A DNA stretch of 64,000 nucleotides from assembly GCA_964017235.1 (NCBI GenBank), contig OZ024931.1, positions 101,698,221-101,762,220 on the forward strand, given 5' to 3'. Positions within the stretch are counted from its first letter, which is position 1, and every line of letters begins with the position of its first letter. Made by a program: the position numbers and the translations under genes. A model generated the notes under the pieces. The model saw only the letters and a list, made by a program, of their open reading frames with translations. It was not told where the DNA came from and did no database searches. Below, piece by piece: positions 1 through 12,075 of the stretch. Source of the DNA: Sabellastarte sp. h YS-2021 (lineage: Eukaryota; Annelida; Polychaeta; Sabellida; Sabellidae).

Positions 1-388
1 TTTTATATTATAAATTTGCTTGTATCTCCTTAACCGTGCGATTTCGTCGAAATTTTCGACCCACAGGGTATCTAAGAAATGTACTCTTGGCAATTTTCAA
101 AAAATTTTCCCCTCCCCACATATGGCGGCCATTTTGAATTTTCGAATTTTGGCCCAAAATGGAAAAACACAAATTTGCCTTAACCGTGCAAAGTAGAGTT
201 ATTTCGGTGAAATTTTCGACCCACAGGGTATCTAAGAAATGTACTCTTGGCAATTTTCAAAAATTTTTCCTCTTCCCAAAAATGGCGGCCATTTTAAATT
301 TTCAAATTTTTGCCAAAAATAGAAAAACAGAAATTTGCTTCTATCTTCTTAACTGTGCAAGATAGAGTGATTTCGTCAAAATTTTCGA
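1..388. repeat. 160-170-bp satellite, left block
   Basis: About two units of the tandem repeat that continues at 1084-3063. Each unit has the phrase GACCCACAGGGTATCT, an A-run, CCCCTCCCC, ATGGCGGCCAT and AAACACAAATTTGC. The block is broken at 389 by a LINE 3' end. The many short ORFs on both strands here are by-products of the repeat and are not genes. Confidence 0.9.
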
Positions 389-1083
389 CCCAACCAATGC
401 AAAAAGGCATGAAGCTGAAATAATTTACATGTACACTAATAAATATTTAACCATCATTGATATATTTCACAAATGAAACGGGGTCTTGTAAGACTACTGT
501 ACAATTCTGGAAAAAGGTTCATGGGGTGGACATTACACATGATAATGTGTGTTCTATGCTATCCTGTTTCTATTCATATGTCGCAGCTACTATCAACAGG
601 GCGTCCTATTTCTAGTTCTAACAGTTCTTGTCTTTTAGTAGTTGTCCCTATAGTACTAGGAATAGTCACCCAGATCGTCAATACCTTACAGTTCCTGCTT
701 TTCCATTCTTCAGCCTTTAAGTCAGCCAAACATTTTGGTCATAGTTTTGCCTTTGATGCTCCTAAGATCTGGAATGAACTCCCTCAAGATATTCGCAGTG
801 CAACATCAGTTGCCTCCTTCAGAAAGAAGCTTAAAACATACCTGTTTGCAAAAGCCTACCCACCATAGCCTCCCCTGTTATGTCTGTGTCTCCTTGGTAT
901 GACCTGGCTATGTCCCTTGATTAACGTTAACTGCCTTGCTTTATGTTTAGATGCGCCTTAGAGTCCATCAGTGATGGAGATTAAGCGCTATAAAAGTCCA
1001 CATTAGATTAGATTAGACTAGATTTTCTACTTTATACTATAAAGCATCTGACCTTTTGGGATGCTTTGTTTTTGTTAGCAAAA
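389..1083 (+). mobile_element. L2/CR1-like LINE, 3'-end fragment (copy 1)
   Basis: A 5'-truncated non-LTR retrotransposon inside the satellite: the satellite phrase GACCCA stops at 388 and resumes with AATGTAATCTTTGC at about 1084. It holds the end of ORF2 (704-868), then a 3' UTR ending in AAGCGCTATAAAAGTCC and ATTAG repeats, a tail type seen in L2/CR1-related LINEs. An inverted repeat (AAAGCATC / GGATGCTTT) follows. The clade call is by resemblance only. Confidence 0.7.
704..868 (+). pseudogene. LINE ORF2 C-terminal tail, frameshifted (copy 1)
   Basis: The reading frame at 704-868 encodes the typical end of a LINE ORF2 protein: FGHSFAFDAPKIWNELP, then DIRSATSVASFRKKLKTYLF, then a stop. This conserved tail follows the reverse transcriptase and carries no catalytic residues. 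Compared with copy 2 there is one extra base just upstream (at about 690-700), so the segment before it is out of frame. No RT domain is present, so the piece is non-coding in effect. Confidence 0.75.
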
Positions 1084-3063
1084 AATGTAATCTTTGCAAT
1101 TTTCAAAAAAATTTCCCCTCCTCAAAAATGGCCGCCATTTTGAATTTTCGAATTTTTGCCAAAAATGGCAAAACACAAATTTGCTTCTATCTCCTTAACC
1201 GTGCGAGATAGAGCAATTTTGTCGAAATTTTTGACCCACAGGGTATCGAAGGAATGTAATCTTTGCAATTTTAAAAAAATTTTCCCCTCCCAAAAAATGG
1301 CGGCCATTTTGAATTTTCGAATTTTTGCCAAAAATGGCAAAACACAAATTTCCTTCTATCTCCTTAACCGTGCGAGATAGAGCGATTTCGTCAAAATTTT
1401 TGACCCACAGAGTATCTAGGGATTGTAATCTTTGCAATTTTCAAAAAAATTTCCCCTCCCCAAAAATGGCGGCCATTTTGAATTTTCGAATTTTTGCCAA
1501 AAATGGCAAAACACAAATTTCCTTCTATCTCCTTAACTGTGCGAGATAGAGCGATTTCGTCAAAATTTTTGACCCACAGGGTATCTAGGGAATGTAATCT
1601 TTGCAATTTTCAAAAAATTTTCCCCTCCCCAAAAATGGCGGCCATTTTGAATTTTTGCCAAAAATGGCAAAACACGAATTTGCTTCTATCTCCTTAACCG
1701 TGCGAGATATAGCGATTTCGTCGAAATTTTTGACCCACAGGGTATCTAAGGAATGTAATCTTTGCAATTTTCAAAAAAATTTCCCCTCCCCAAAAATGGC
1801 CGTCATTTTGAATTTTCGAATTTTTGCCAAAACTGGCAAAACACAAATTTGCTTCTATCTCCATAACCGTGCGAAATAGAGCGATTTCGTCAAAATTTTC
1901 AACCCACAGGGTATCTGAGCATTGTACTCTTGGCAATTTTCAAAAAATTTTCCCCTCCCCAAAAATGGCGGCCATTTTGAATTTTCGAATTTTTGCCAAA
2001 AATGGCAAAACACAAATTTGCTTCTATCTCCTTAACCATGCGAGATAGAGAGATTTCGTCGAAATTTTCAACCCACAGGGTATCTAGGGAATGTACTCTT
2101 TGCAATTTTCAAAAAAATTTCCCCCTCCCCAAAAATGGCGGCCATTTTGAATTTTCGAATTTTTGCCAAAAATGGCAAAACACAAATTTGCTTCTATCTC
2201 CTTAACTGTGCGAGATAGAGCAATTTCGTCGAAATTTTCGACCCACATGGTATCTAAGGAATGTACTATTTGCAATTTTCAAAAAAATTTCCCCTCCCCA
2301 AAAATGGCGGCCATTTTGAATTTTTGCCCAAAATGGCAAAACACAAATTTGCTTCTGTCTCCTTAATCGTGCCAGATGTAGCGATTTCGTTGAAATTTTC
2401 GACCCACAGGGTATCTAAAGAATGTACTCTTTGCAATTTTCAAAAAATTTTCCCTTTCTCAAAAATGGCGGCCATTTTGAATTTTCGAATTTTTGTCAAA
2501 AATGGCAAAACACAAATTTGCTTCTATCTCCTTAACCGTGCGAGATAGAGCGATTTTGTCAAAATTTTCGACCCACACGGTGTCTGAGCATTGTACTCTT
2601 GGCAATTTAAAAAAAATTTTCCCCTCCCCAAAAATGGCGGCCATTTTGAATTTTCGAATTTTTGCCAAAAATGGCAAAACACAAATTTGCTTGTATCTCC
2701 TTAACCGTGCGATTTCGTCGAAATTTTCGACCCACAGGGTATCTAAGAAATGTACTCTTGGCAATTTTCAAAAAATTTTCCCCTCCCCACATATGGCGGC
2801 CATTTTGAATTTTCGAATTTTGGCCCAAAATGGAAAAACACAAATTTGCCTTAACCGTGCAAAGTAGAGTTATTTCGGTGAAATTTTCGACCCACGGGGT
2901 ATCTAAGAAATGTACTCTTGGCAATTTTCAAAAAATTTTTCCTCTTCCGAAAAATGGCGGCCATTTTAAATTTTCAAATTTTTGCCAAAAATAGAAAAAC
3001 AGAAATTTGCTTCTATCTTCTTAACTGTGCAAGATAGAGTGATTTCGTCAAAATTTTCGACCC
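1084..3063. repeat. 160-170-bp satellite, main block (~12 units)
   Basis: Tandem units spaced about 169-170 bp. Shorter 160-161-bp variants lack a 9-bp TTCGAATTT-type segment, as at about 1650 and 2320. The anchor GACCCACAGGG recurs near 1232, 1401, 1571, 1731, 1901, 2071, 2240, 2401, 2570, 2730 and 2891. Every unit carries AAAATGGCGGCCATTTT, a near-palindrome containing a YY1-like core. Confidence 0.92.
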
Positions 3064-3757
3064 AACCAATGCAAAAAGGCATGAAGCTGAAATAATTTAC
3101 ATGTACACTAATAAATATTTAACCATCATTGATATATTTCACAAATGAAACAGGGTCTTGTAAGACTACTGTACAATTCTGGAAAAAGGTTCATGGGGTG
3201 GACATTACACATGATAATGTGTGTTCTTCTATGCTATCCTGTTTCTATTCATATGTCGCAGCTACTATCAACAGGGCGTCCTATTTCTAGTTCTAACCAT
3301 TCTTGTCTTTTAGTAGTTGTCCCTATAGTACTAGGCATAGTCACCCAGATCGTCAATACCTTACAGTTCCTCCTTTCCATTCATCAGCCTTTAAGTCAGC
3401 CAAACATTTTGGTCATAGTTTTGCCTTTGATGCTCCTAAGATCTGGAATGAACTCCCTCAAGATATTCGCAGTGCAACATCAGTTGCCTCCTTCAGGAAG
3501 AAGCTTAAAACATACCTGTTTGCAAAAGCCTACCCACCATAGCCTCCCCTGTTATGTCTGTGTCTCCTTGGTATGACCTGGCTATGTCCCTTGATTAACG
3601 TTAACTGCCTTGCTTTATGTTTAGATGCGCCTTAGAGTCCATCAGTGATGGAGATTAAGCGCTATAAAAGTCCACATTAGATTAGATTAGACTAGATTTT
3701 CTACTTTATACTATAAAGCATCTGACCTTTTGGGATGCTTTGTTTTTGTTAGCAAAA
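3060..3757 (+). mobile_element. L2/CR1-like LINE, 3'-end fragment (copy 2)
   Basis: Nearly identical to 389-1083. The junction with the satellite (GACCCA then ACCAATGC) is the same, as expected for one insertion that was later duplicated with its flank. Confidence 0.72.
3303..3542 (+). pseudogene. LINE ORF2 C-terminal tail (copy 2, frame intact)
   Basis: A 79-codon open stretch in one frame: RHSHPDRQYLTVPPFHSSAF, then the tail FAFDAPKIWNELP and KKLKTYLF, ending at a stop. It is better preserved than copy 1 because it lacks the extra base. The start is arbitrary: there is no in-frame ATG, and the upstream RT part was lost by 5' truncation. This is the C-terminal tail family that follows RT in L2/CR1-type LINEs; no independent function is implied. 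Confidence 0.75.
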
Positions 3758-3968
3758 CATTTTTCTAGTTGGTTCTAGGACTTGAAAATATGAAAACAAC
3801 TTGTAAGAAATCATGGCTTTTGAATCTTACATCTGACAACATTTCATAGAATCTGTATACTTCTTACAACTGAACTTGTTCCTAAGATTTTCCCAAATCC
3901 CAATGTTGTTGCCCTTTTAGTTGTACCTACGGGCTGGGGTTCTTACCTGCCGAGGCTGGCTATTTTTA

Positions 3969-4048
3969 TGTCGTCACTCTGCGGCGTGGGCGTCCGCGTG
4001 AACAACTTCTCCTCCAAAACTACAAGGCCTAGAGACATGCTGTTTTTT
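3969..4048 (+). repeat. partial direct copy of the HINE 5' leader
   Basis: About 75 bp beginning TATGTCGTCACTCTGCGGCG repeat the leader of the element that starts at 4049. Either an older HINE fragment or a local duplication. Confidence 0.7.
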
Positions 4049-4559
4049 ATGTCAGCTGACTTGTCAGTCAGCTGACATTATGTCGTCACTCTGCGGCGTG
4101 GGCGTACGCGTCCGCGTACGCGTCCGCGTGAACAACTTCTCCTCCAAAACTACAAGGCCTAGAGACGTGCTGTTTTTTTTAAAAGATACCTTATCTATCG
4201 AGGATGAAAAATTGTTCAAGGCATGCAAATCTGTCTGTTCGTCTGTTTGCTAGAGACATTACAAGGGGGGTACCCCCACCAAAAGTGTGAAAATTTCAAC
4301 ACTTAATCACAATTTTCTCAGTGACTATTGCAGGGATTTCTCTCATATCTTGCATATATGTACTAGGCCAGAGGTAGATTCTCTTGTGTGAGTATGAGAC
4401 CTGGATCTGTCTTACTTTTTTTTTTAATAAATTTTTTTAATAATTTTTAATGCATTAAAATTCATGAAATCATGCACAAAATCATTTATAACTTGAAAAG
4501 TGTTGCATTTAGAGCATTTTGTTAAAATATGTTATTCAGCTACTTTTTTCATAGCTACA

Positions 4560-7500
4560 ATATGGTGAGTAAGTTGGGTGCCTGTCTCAATAGCTAAGTG
4601 AGTAATAGCTACTTTTGGGCTTTTCAGTAACTTCCATCATGAGTAAAATCACTTGTAACTTAAAAACTATTGCATTTAGAGAATTTCGTATAAATATGTT
4701 ATTCAGCTACTTTTGGGTCAGCTATAACATAGTAAAATTTCAGACCTGTAGCTCATGGCATAGCTGAGTAATAGCTACTTTTAGGTTATCACTGTTGAGT
4801 AAATCGCTTATAACTTCAAAACTATTGCATTTAGAGAATTTCGTATAAATATGTTATTCAGCTACTTTTGGGTCAGCTATAACATAGTAAAATTTCAGAC
4901 CTGTAGCTCATGGCATAGCTGAGTAATAGCTACTTTTAGGTTATCACTGTTGAGTAAATCGCTTATAACTTGGAAACTATTGCATTTACAGTATTTTGTT
5001 TCAATATGTTATTCACCTATTTTGGGATCAGCTATAACATAGTGAAGTTTCAGATCTGTGGCTCATTGCATAGCTGAGTAATAGCTACTTTGAAGTTCTC
5101 ACTATTGAGTAAATCACTTGTAACTTAAAACCTATTGCATTTAGAGAATTTCGTATAAACATGTTATTCAGCTACTTTTGGGCCAGCTATAACATAGTGA
5201 AATTTCAGATCTGTAGGTCATGGCATAGCTGAGTAATAGCTACTTTAAAGTTCTCACTATTGAGTAAATCAGTTGTAATTGGAAAACTATTGCATTTAGA
5301 GTATTTCGTATAAATATGTTATTCAGCTACTTTTGGGTCAGCTATAACATAGTAAAATTTCAGACCTGTAGCTCATGGCATAGCTGAGTAATAGCTACTT
5401 TTAGGTCATCACTATTGAGTAAATCAGTTGTAACTTGAAAACTATTGCATTTACAGTATTTTGCTTAAATATGTTGTTCACCTACTTTTGGGTCAGCTAT
5501 AACATAGTAAAATTTCAGACCTGTAGCTCATTGCATAGCTGAGTAATAACTACTTTGAGGTTCTCACTATTGAGTAAATCAGTTGTAATTGCAAAACTAT
5601 TGCATTTAGAGAATTTCGTATAAATATGTTATTCAGCTACTTTTGGGCCAGCTATAACATAGTGAAATTTCAGATCTGTAGGTCATGGCACAGCTGAGTA
5701 ATAGCTACTTTGAAGTTCTCACTATTGAGTAAATCAGTTGTAATTGGAAAACTATTGCATTTACAGAATTTCGTATAAATATGTTATTCAGCTACTTTTG
5801 GGTCAGCTATAACATAGTAAAATTTCAGACCTGTAGCTCATAGCATAGCTAAGTAATAGCTACTTTTAGGTTATCACTGTTGAGTAAATCGCTTATAACT
5901 TGGAAACTATTGCATTTACAGTATTTTGTTTCAATATGTTATTCACCTATTTTGGGATCAGCTATAACATAGTGAAGTTTCAGATCTGTGGCTCATTGCA
6001 TAGCTGAGTAATAGCTACTTTGAAGTTCTCACTATTGAGTAAATCACTTGTAACTTAAAACCTATTGCATTTAGAGAATTTCGTATAAACATGTTATTCA
6101 GCTACTTTTGGGCCAGCTATAACATAGTGAAATTTCAGATCTGTAGGTCATGGCATAGCTGAGTAATAGCTACTTTAAAGTTCTCACTATTGAGTAAATC
6201 AGTTGTAATTGGAAAACTATTGCATTTAGAGTATTTCGTATAAATATGTTATTCAGCTACTTTTGGGTCAGCTATAACATAGTAAAATTTCAGACCTGTA
6301 GCTCATGGCATAGCTGAGTAATAGCTACTTTTAGGTCATCACTATTGAGTAAATCAGTTTTAACTTGAAAACTATTGCATTTACAGTATTTTGCTTAAAT
6401 ATGTTGTTCACCTACTTTTGGGTCAGCTATAACATAGTAAAATTTCAGACCTGTAGCTCATTGCATAGCTGAGTAATAACTACTTTGAGGTTCTCACTAT
6501 TGAGTAAATCAGTTGTAATTGCAAAACTATTGCATTTAGAGAATTTCGTATAAATATGTTATTCAGCTACTTTTGGGCCAGCTATAACATAGTGAAATTT
6601 CAGATCTGTAGGTCATGGCACAGCTGAGTAATAGCTACTTTGAAGTTCTCACTATTGAGTAAATCAGTTGTAATTGGAAAACTATTGCATTTACAGAATT
6701 TCGTATAAATATGTTATTCAGCTACTTTTGGGTCAGCTATAACATAGTAAAATTTCAGACCTGTAGCTCATAGCATAGCTAAGTAATAGCTACTTTTAGG
6801 TTATCACTGTTGAGTAAATCGCTTATAACTTGGAAACTATTGCATTTACAGTATTTTGTTTCAATATGTTATTCACCTATTTTGGGATCAGCTATAACAT
6901 AGTGAAGTTTCAGATCTGTGGCTCATTGCATAGCTGAGTAATAGCTACTTTGAAGTTCTCACTATTGAGTAAATCACTTGTAACTTAAAACCTATTGCAT
7001 TTAGAGAATTTCGTATAAACATGTTATTCAGCTACTTTTGGGCCAGCTATAACATAGTGAAATTTCAGATCTGTAGGTCATGGCATAGCTGAGTAATAGC
7101 TACTTTAAAGTTCTCACTATTGAGTAAATCAGTTGTAATTGGAAAACTATTGCATTTAGAGTATTTCGTATAAATATGTTATTCAGCTACTTTTGGGTCA
7201 GCTATAACATAGTAAAATTTCAGACCTGTAGCTCATGGCATAGCTGAGTAATAGCTACTTTTAGGTCATCACTATTGAGTAAATCAGTTTTAACTTGAAA
7301 ACTATTGCATTTACAGTATTTTGCTTAAATATGTTGTTCACCTACTTTTGGGTCAGCTATAACATAGTAAAATTTCAGACCTGTAGCTCATTGCATAGCT
7401 GAGTAATAACTACTTTGAGGTTCTCACTATTGAGTAAATCAGTTGTAATTGCAAAACTATTGCATTTAGAGAATTTCGTATAAATATGTTATTCAGCTAC

Positions 7501-9990
7501 TTTTGGGCCAGCTATAACATAGTGAAATTTCAGATCTGTAGGTCATGGCACAGCTGAGTAATAGCTACTTTGAAGTTCTCACTATTGAGTAAATCAGTTG
7601 TAATTGGAAAACTATTGCATTTACAGAATTTCGTATAAATATGTTATTCAGCTACTTTTGGGTCAGCTATAACATAGTAAAATTTCAGACCTGTAGCTCA
7701 TAGCATAGCTAAGTAATAGCTACTTTTAGGTTATCACTGTTGAGTAAATCGCTTATAACTTGGAAACTATTGCATTTACAGTATTTTGTTTCAATATGTT
7801 ATTCACCTATTTTGGGATCAGCTATAACATAGTGAAGTTTCAGATCTGTGGCTCATTGCATAGCTGAGTAATAGCTACTTTGAAGTTCTCACTATTGAGT
7901 AAATCACTTGTAACTTAAAACCTATTGCATTTAGAGAATTTCGTATAAACATGTTATTCAGCTACTTTTGGGCCAGCTATAACATAGTGAAATTTCAGAT
8001 CTGTAGGTCATGGCATAGCTGAGTAATAGCTACTTTAAAGTTCTCACTATTGAGTAAATCAGTTGTAATTGGAAAACTATTGCATTTAGAGTATTTCGTA
8101 TAAATATGTTATTCAGCTACTTTTGGGTCAGCTATAACATAGTAAAATTTCAGACCTGTAGCTCATGGCATAGCTGAGTAATAGCTACTTTTAGGTCATC
8201 ACTATTGAGTAAATCAGTTTTAACTTGAAAACTATTGCATTTACAGTATTTTGCTTAAATATGTTGTTCACCTACTTTTGGGTCAGCTATAACATAGTAA
8301 AATTTCAGACCTGTAGCTCATTGCATAGCTGAGTAATAACTACTTTGAGGTTCTCACTATTGAGTAAATCAGTTGTAATTGCAAAACTATTGCATTTAGA
8401 GAATTTCGTATAAATATGTTATTCAGCTACTTTTGGGCCAGCTATAACATAGTGAAATTTCAGATCTGTAGGTCATGGCACAGCTGAGTAATAGCTACTT
8501 TGAAGTTCTCACTATTGAGTAAATCAGTTGTAATTGGAAAACTATTGCATTTAGAGAATTTCGTATAAATATGTTATTCAGCTACTTTTGGGTCAGCTAT
8601 AACATAGTAAAATTTCAGACCTGTAGCTCATTGCATAGCTGAGTAATGACTACTTTGAGGTTCTCACTATTGATTAAATCAGTTGTAATTGCAAAACTAT
8701 TGCATTTAGAGAATTTAGTATAAATATGTTATTCAGCTACTTTTGGGTCAGCTATAAAATAGTAAAATTTCAGACCTGTAGCTCATGGCATAGCTGAGTA
8801 ATAGCTACTTTTAGGTCATCACTATTGAGTAAATCAGTTGTAACTTGAAAACTATTGCATGTACAGTATTTTGCTTAAATATGTTGTTCACCTACTTTTG
8901 GGTCAGCTATAACATAGTAAAATTTCAGACCTGTAGCTCATGGCATAGCTGAGTAATAGCTACTTTGAGGTTATCACTGTTGAGTAAATCGCTTATAACT
9001 TGGAAATTATTGCATTTAGAGTATTTTGTTTCAATATGTTATTCACCTATTTTGGGGTTAGCTATAACATAGTGAAGTTCCAGACCTGTGACACATTGCA
9101 TAGCTCAGTAATAGCTACTTTAAAGTTCTCAATGTTGAGCAAATCACTTATAATTTGAAAACTATTGCATTTAGAGAATTTAGTATAAATATGTTATTCA
9201 GCTACTTTTGGGTCAGCTATAACATAGTAAAATTTCAGACCTGTAGCTCATGGCATAGCTGAGTAATAGCTACTTTTAGGTTATCACTGTTGAGTAAATC
9301 ACTTATAACTTGGAAACTATTGCATTTACAGTATTTTGTTTCAATATGTTATTCACCTATTTTGGGGTCAGCTATAACATGGTGAAGTTCCAGACCTGTG
9401 GCTCATTGCATAGCTGAGTAATAGCTACTTTGAAGTTCTCACTGTTGAGTAAATCAGTTGTAATTGGAAAACTATTGCCTTTACAGAAATTTGTGCAAAT
9501 ATGTTATTCAGCTACTTTTGGGTCAGCTATAATTACAGACCTGTAGCTCATGGCACAACTGAGCAATAGCTATTCTCAGGCACTGACTGTTGAGTAAATT
9601 GGCTATAACTTGAAAAATATTGCATTTGGAGTATTTTGTTAAAATATATTGTTCACCTACTTTTGGGTTAGCTATAACATAGTGAAATTACAGACCTATA
9701 GCTCATGGCATAGCAGAGCAATAGCTATTTTCAGGTTCTCACTATTGAGTAAATCAGTTGTAACTTGAAAACTATTGCATTTACAGTATTTTGCTTAAAT
9801 ATGTTGTTCACCTACTTTTAGGTCAGCTATAACAGACCAAAAATTCAGACATGTAGCTCATTGCATAGCTGAGTAATAGTTACTTTGAGGTTCTCACTCT
9901 TGAGTAAATCAGTAGTAACTTGAAAACTATTACATTAGAGTATTTTGTTAAATATGTTATTCACAGACGTTTTGGTCAGCTATAACATAG
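4560..9990. repeat. 155-bp satellite core of HINE copy A
   Basis: Tandem ~155-bp units anchored by GGGTCAGCTATAACATAGT and GCATAGCTGAGTAATAGCTA. For example, GCTACTTTTGGG occurs at 4706, 4861 and 5171, one or two periods apart. About 34 units are present, degrading toward the right edge after about 9480. Confidence 0.93.
4945..8551. repeat. 930-bp higher-order repeat (6 x 155 bp), ~3.9 copies
   Basis: Diagnostic variants recur exactly 930 bp apart. TTAGGTCATC is at 5401, 6331, 7261 and 8191. TGAGTAAATCGCTTATAACT is at 4951, 5881, 6811 and 7741. Copies 2-4 look identical where compared. Copy 1 differs at a few bases (CAGTTGTAACTTG versus CAGTTTTAACTTG). Units within one 930-bp block are clearly diverged from each other. 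Confidence 0.92.
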
Positions 9991-10059
9991 TGAAATTGCA
10001 GACCTCTATGTCATGGCATAGCTGATCAATAGCTTCTTTCAGGTTCTCACTGTTGAGTA

Positions 10060-10890
10060 AATCATTGTATCCAACCTGTAGGAAATCATGGGCTGGGAAT
10101 CTGTTAATATGGTCCAATTTGACCTTGGAACCCTCCTTCAAGGTCAAATGAGGATAGCCAAACATAAAAGTGCTTATAACTCGCTTATTATTGGTCCTAG
10201 AGGTTTGGAATGAAAACCAACCTATAGAAAATCATGAGCTGGGAATTTTTTGGTGTGGTCGGATTTGACCTTGGACCCTCCTTCAAGGTCAAATGAGGAT
10301 AGCCAAACTTAAAAGTGCTTATAACTCGCTTATTATTGGTCCTAGAGGTTTGGAATGGAAAACCAACCTATAGAAAATCATGGGCTGGGAATCTTTTGGT
10401 GTGGTCAGATTTCACCTTAGACCCCTCCTTCCAGGTCAAACGAAGATAGCCAGACTTAAAGTGCTTATAACTCGCGTATTATTGGTCTTGGAGGTTTGGG
10501 ATGGTAAACCAACATATAGGAAATCATGGGCTGGGATTCTTTTGGTGTGGTCAGATTTGACCTGGGACCCCTCCTTCAAGGTCAATTGAGGATAGCCAAA
10601 CTTACAATTGCTTAGAACTCGCTTATTATTGGTCCTACAGGTTTGGGATGGTAAACAAGCTACAGGAAATCATGGGCTGGGAATTTTTTTGTGTGGTCGG
10701 ATTTGACCTTGGACCCCTCCATCAAGGTCAAACAAGGATAGCCAAACTTAAAAAGTGCCTATGACTCACTTATTATTGGTCCGAGAGGTTTGGGATGGTA
10801 AACCATCCTAAATTCTTTGGCTGGGAATCTTTTGGTATGGTCAGATTTGACCTTTGGACCCCTTCTTCATGGTCGAACGAGGATATTGCA
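10060..10890. repeat. 146-bp tandem repeats of HINE copy A (~5.5 units)
   Basis: ATGGGCTGGGAAT or close variants recur at 10088, 10233, 10380, 10526 and 10672, spacing 145-147 bp. Each unit contains TTTGACCTTG and CAAGGTCAAA as an inverted repeat, then TTATAACTCGCTTATTATTGG. This is a second, sequence-unrelated tandem array in the same element. Confidence 0.9.
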
Positions 10891-11138
10891 TTTATAGTAT
10901 TTCTTTAAATATTTTTAACCTACTTTTTACACTTAAACAATTACCTTGTTACTTTATTTCATAATACCATTTGCAGGGCACAACTTTTTTGTCCTTTTTT
11001 TCTGTCAGCTTCGGAATATCTTTCGAACATGCTGTTCAGTTACCATTTACTGTATTTCTGTACAGCCCTTTCCCTGATAATTATGCTTTCCTCTCATTAT
11101 CACCATCACAAATCAAAAACATTCAGTCAGCTGACACA

Positions 11139-11156
11139 GTGCCCGTTCACGGGCAC
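11139..11156 (+). other. 3'-terminal hairpin of HINE copy A
   Basis: GTGCCCGTTCACGGGCAC, with GTGCCC pairing with GGGCAC around a short loop, 12 bp before the element end at 11168. Subterminal hairpins of this kind mark Helitron/Helentron 3' ends. Confidence 0.75.
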
Positions 11157-11168
11157 TCTCCTCTTGTT

Positions 11169-12075
11169 AAAAAGATACCTTCTCTATCGAGGATGAAAAA
11201 TTGTTCAAGGCATGCAAATCTGTCTGTTCGTCTGTTTGCTAGAGACATTATAAGGGAGGTACCCCCACCAAAAGTGTGAAAATTTCAACACTTTATCACA
11301 ATTTTCTCAGTGACTATTGCAGGGATTTCTCTCATATCTTGCATATATGTACTAGGCCAGATGTAGATTCTCTTGTGTGAGTGTGAGACCTGGATCTGTC
11401 TTATTTTTTTTTTAATAAATTTTTTTAATAATTTTTAATCCATTAAAATTCATGAAATCATGCACTAAATCACTTATAACTTGAAAAGTGTTGCATTTAG
11501 AGCATTTTGTTAAAATATGTTATTCAGCTACTTTTTTCAGAGCTACAACATCGTGAGTAACTTGGGTGTCTGTCTCAATAGCTAAGTGAGTAATAGCTAC
11601 TTTTGGGCTTTTCAGTAACTTCCATCATGAGTAAAATCACTTGTAACTTGAAAACTATTGCATGTAGAGAATTTCGTATAAATATGTTATTCAGCTACTT
11701 TTGGGTCAGCTATAACATAGTAAAATTTCAGACCTGTAGCTCATGGCATAGCTGAGTAATAGCTACTTTTAGGTTATCACTGTTGAGTAAATCACTTACA
11801 ACTTGAAAACTATTGCATTTAGAGTATTTTGTTTCAATATGTTATTCACCTATTTTGGGGTCAGCTATAACATAGTGAAGTTCCAGACCTGTGGCTCATT
11901 GCATAGCTGAGTAAAAGCTACTTTGAAGTTCTCACTGTTGAGTAAATCAGTTGTAATTGGAAAACTATTGCATTTACAGAAATTTGTGTAAATATGTTAT
12001 TCAGCTACTTTTGGGTCAGCTATAACATAGTGAAATTACAGACCTGTAGCTCATGGAACAACTGAGCAATAGCTA
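11169..12075 (+). mobile_element. HINE copy B, 5'-truncated, left part
   Basis: Starts directly after the 3' end of copy A with AAAAAGATACCTTCTCTATCG, which in other copies lies about 130 bp inside the leader. The leader, GGTACCCCCACC and four or five 155-bp units follow. DIRS-A1 interrupts it inside a satellite unit at AGCAATAGCTA, and it resumes at 18457. Confidence 0.8.

Larger units (their letters stand above)
12..1083. repeat. ~1.07-kb direct duplication, copy 1
   Basis: Satellite plus LINE 3' end. The same sequence recurs at 2684-3757, offset about 2672 bp, with only scattered substitutions and small indels. The duplication covers both the satellite flank and the inserted LINE tail, so it arose after the LINE inserted, probably by unequal exchange or array amplification. 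Confidence 0.85.
2684..3757. repeat. ~1.07-kb direct duplication, copy 2
   Basis: Second copy of the satellite plus LINE-tail segment at 12-1083. After 3757 the sequence becomes unrelated to the array, so this copy marks the right edge of the satellite domain. Confidence 0.85.
4049..11168 (+). mobile_element. HINE/pearl-like Helentron-associated element, complete (copy A)
   Basis: A non-coding element of about 7.1 kb. The 5' end has ATGTCAGCTGACTTGTCAG, a GC-rich leader with CGTACGCGTCCGC motifs and GGGGGGTACCCCC. The middle is a 155-bp satellite with higher-order structure, followed by 146-bp repeats. The 3' end is a unique tail with CAGTCAGCTGACA, the hairpin GTGCCCGTTCACGGGCAC and CTCTCCTCTTGTT. 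GTCAGCTGAC near both ends and a hairpin just before the 3' end fit Helentron-associated interspersed elements, known in bivalves as pearl-type elements with ~160-bp cores. The 3' boundary recurs at 20746 and 58096, and the 5' boundary at 47854 and 54593. No Rep/helicase gene is present, so the element is non-autonomous. Confidence 0.75.

Noticed and set aside
1122-2924. Many 60-124-codon ORFs on both strands, with phrases like FGKNSKIQNGRHF
   Set aside because: They repeat with the 169-bp satellite unit in overlapping frames on both strands; products of the repeat, not genes.
4945-8551. Regular repeats suggesting a CRISPR array
   Set aside because: Units of 155 bp with no spacers, eukaryotic context and transposon ends; a satellite.
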